Origin: an uncultured Ideonella sp.
GTDB taxonomy: Bacteria; Pseudomonadota; Gammaproteobacteria; Burkholderiales; Burkholderiaceae
Assembly (NCBI GenBank): GCA_946479475.1
Contig: CAMLGG010000107.1
Coordinates: 1-16,176, forward strand
DNA: 16,176 nucleotides
Reading direction: 5' to 3'
A program made the position numbers and the translations under genes. The number at the start of each line of letters is the position of its first letter. Position 1 is the first letter of the stretch. A model generated the notes under the pieces. It was not told the DNA's origin, searched no databases, and worked only from the letters and a program-made list of their open reading frames with translations. Below, in pieces: positions 15,144-16,176 of this stretch.

Positions 15144-16058
15144 ATGCCGCTTTCCGCCCTGTATGACCTGCCCGCGCCGGCCAAGCTGAACCTGTTCCTG
15201 CACGTCGTCGGCCGCCGCGCCGACGGCTACCACCTGCTGCAATCGGTCTTCACGCTGATCGACTGGGCGGACACGCTGCACCTGGAGCGACGCAGCGACG
15301 GCCAGCTGCTGCGCCACGACCTCGGCGCCAGGCTCCCCGAGGAAGACCTGTGCCTCAAGGCCGCGCGCGCCTTGCAGCTCGAAAGCGGCTGCTCCCTGGG
15401 TGCCGACATCTCGATCGACAAGCAGGTACCCTGGGGCGCCGGGCTGGGCGGCGGCAGCTCGGACGCCGCCACCGTGCTCATCGGCCTGAACCGGCTGTGG
15501 GGCCTGGGCTGGTCCCGCGAGCGCCTGCTGCAGCTCGGCGCCCGGCTGGGGGCGGACGTGCCCTTCTTCGTCGGCGGACACACCGCCTGGGTCGAAGGCA
15601 TTGGCGAGAAGCTCACGCCCGTCACGCTGGCGCCGCAGCACTATGCCGTGGTGAAACCCGCGGAACCGATCGCGACGGCGGCCATCTTTTCCAGTCCGCT
15701 GCTGACACGAGACACGGAACCTGCTATAGTCACAGGCTTTCTTGCAGACGCTAACGCGCTGATCCACAGCGAAGCCGCCGGGGCTGAATCCTGGGGCAGC
15801 TTCGCCGGACGCAACGACCTGCAGAGCGCCGCCGAAGCCTTGTGCCCGGAGGTGGCAGCGGTAGGGCGGTGGCTCCAGGCCCGGTTCGGCAACAGCCGGA
15901 TGACGGGCTCGGGCAGCGCGGTGTATGCAAGAGCCGGCGCAGGCGAACGGCCTGTGGCGACCATGCAGGAGGGCATGCTCGGTGGCATGCCCGAAGGCTG
16001 GGTCGGTCGGATGTGCCGGAGCCTGGATGTGCACCCGCTGGTCGGGTGGCTGGGCTGA
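15144..16058 (+). CDS. ispE: 4-diphosphocytidyl-2-C-methyl-D-erythritol kinase IspE
   Basis: A GHMP-family kinase of the MEP isoprenoid pathway; it phosphorylates CDP-methylerythritol at the 2-hydroxyl. 304 aa from ATG 15144, which starts MPLSALYDLPAPAKLNLFLHV with the substrate-site Lys14. The ATP-binding glycine loop is PWGAGLGGGSSDAATVL (96-112), the catalytic Asp is probably D138 in LGADVPFFVGG, and motif 3 is SRMTGSGSAVYA (251-262). The upstream in-frame extension overlaps lolB and lacks similarity. There is no obvious Shine-Dalgarno. The second half contains a strong promoter-like sequence (15702-15730) directed at the downstream tRNA. The final 20 or so residues are atypical and probably variable. 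Confidence 0.96.
   Translation: MPLSALYDLPAPAKLNLFLHVVGRRADGYHLLQSVFTLIDWADTLHLERRSDGQLLRHDLGARLPEEDLCLKAARALQLESGCSLGADISIDKQVPWGAGLGGGSSDAATVLIGLNRLWGLGWSRERLLQLGARLGADVPFFVGGHTAWVEGIGEKLTPVTLAPQHYAVVKPAEPIATAAIFSSPLLTRDTEPAIVTGFLADANALIHSEAAGAESWGSFAGRNDLQSAAEALCPEVAAVGRWLQARFGNSRMTGSGSAVYARAGAGERPVATMQEGMLGGMPEGWVGRMCRSLDVHPLVGWLG
15702..15730 (+). promoter_or_regulatory. Strong sigma70-like promoter inside ispE
   Basis: CTGACA (5/6 to TTGACA) at 15702-15707, a spacer of exactly 17 bp, and TATAGT (5/6 to TATAAT) at 15725-15730. Start is expected near 15737, about 360 nt upstream of the tRNA-Gln gene. It is the best-formed promoter in the window and lies within a local AT-richer patch of ispE. 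Likely targets are tRNA-Gln and the gene beyond the window edge. Confidence 0.6.
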
Positions 16059-16096
16059 AGGGTTTTGGGGTTCGGCCGTCAGGCCGGGTCCTGTGT
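16059..16096 (+). other. Short ispE to tRNA-Gln spacer with a GC hairpin
   Basis: CGGCC-GTCA-GGCCG near 16073-16086 makes a 5-bp stem with no following T tract, so it is not a typical terminator. It could be a tRNA leader structure; the 38-bp gap suggests that the tRNA is processed from an ispE-containing or internal-promoter transcript. Confidence 0.3.
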
Positions 16097-16173
16097 AGGG
16101 GAGTCGCCAAGTTGGTCAAGGCATCGGATTTTGATTCCGACATGCGAGGGTTCGAGTCCTTCCTCCCCTGCCA
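16097..16173 (+). tRNA. tRNA-Gln (TTG anticodon)
   Basis: 77 nt including the encoded CCA. The acceptor stem AGGGGAG pairs fully with CTCCCCT; the discriminator is G. D arm GCC…GGC; anticodon stem TCGGA/TCCGA enclosing TTTTGAT, anticodon TTG at 16131-16133; T arm GAGGG-TTCGAGT-CCTTC with one G-T pair. Anticodon loop and D arm match E. coli tRNA-Gln closely. In betaproteobacteria this tRNA commonly sits between ispE and prs, so prs is expected just outside the window. Confidence 0.95.
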
Positions 16174-16176
16174 AAT

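Overview
The window reads as a chromosomal stretch of a high-GC betaproteobacterium, most likely a Burkholderiales of the Rubrivivax/Leptothrix/Ideonella type. This is inferred from protein similarity that I recognise by eye, from the very GC-rich third positions, and from the order hrcA|nadK-recN and (TPR gene)-lolB-ispE-tRNA-Gln; no database search was possible. Long antisense ORFs are abundant, as expected at this GC content, and are treated as shadows.

Region 1 (1-1084) looks accessory. It holds the 3' part of a DUF1016/YhcG-type PD-(D/E)XK nuclease gene, cut by the left edge, which lies on the 3' side of a minus-strand tRNA with a CAT anticodon (probably tRNA-Ile2). This is the usual geometry of an island inserted at a tRNA. 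Region 2 (1148-4327, minus strand) carries a solitary type II secretion secretin gene (gspD) and the heat-shock repressor gene hrcA. hrcA diverges from nadK across a 70-bp gap that contains a near-perfect 20-bp palindrome flanked by -10-like boxes placed almost on the start codons.

Region 3 (4398-8538, plus strand) is a compact run: nadK (NAD kinase), recN (double-strand-break repair), rapZ (RNase adapter) and a LON substrate-binding-domain protein, the last three linked by ATGA overlaps. It collides tail to tail with region 4 (8485-12609, minus strand). Region 4 holds mutM (8-oxoguanine glycosylase), then a dynamin-like GTPase, then mutY (adenine glycosylase). The GTPase gene overlaps the GTG start of mutY by 4 bp, so a membrane- or clamp-type GTPase sits inside the GO oxidative-DNA-repair pair. 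This is the most interesting arrangement in the window.

Region 5 (12759-16173, plus strand) is an envelope/precursor operon: a periplasmic TPR protein resembling Pseudomonas LbcA by position and fold, lolB (outer-membrane lipoprotein insertase, GTGA overlap), ispE (MEP isoprenoid pathway) and tRNA-Gln(TTG) at the right edge. A strong sigma70-like promoter lies inside ispE and probably serves the tRNA and whatever follows, by family synteny prs. No insertion sequence, CRISPR array, rRNA or obvious pseudogene was seen.
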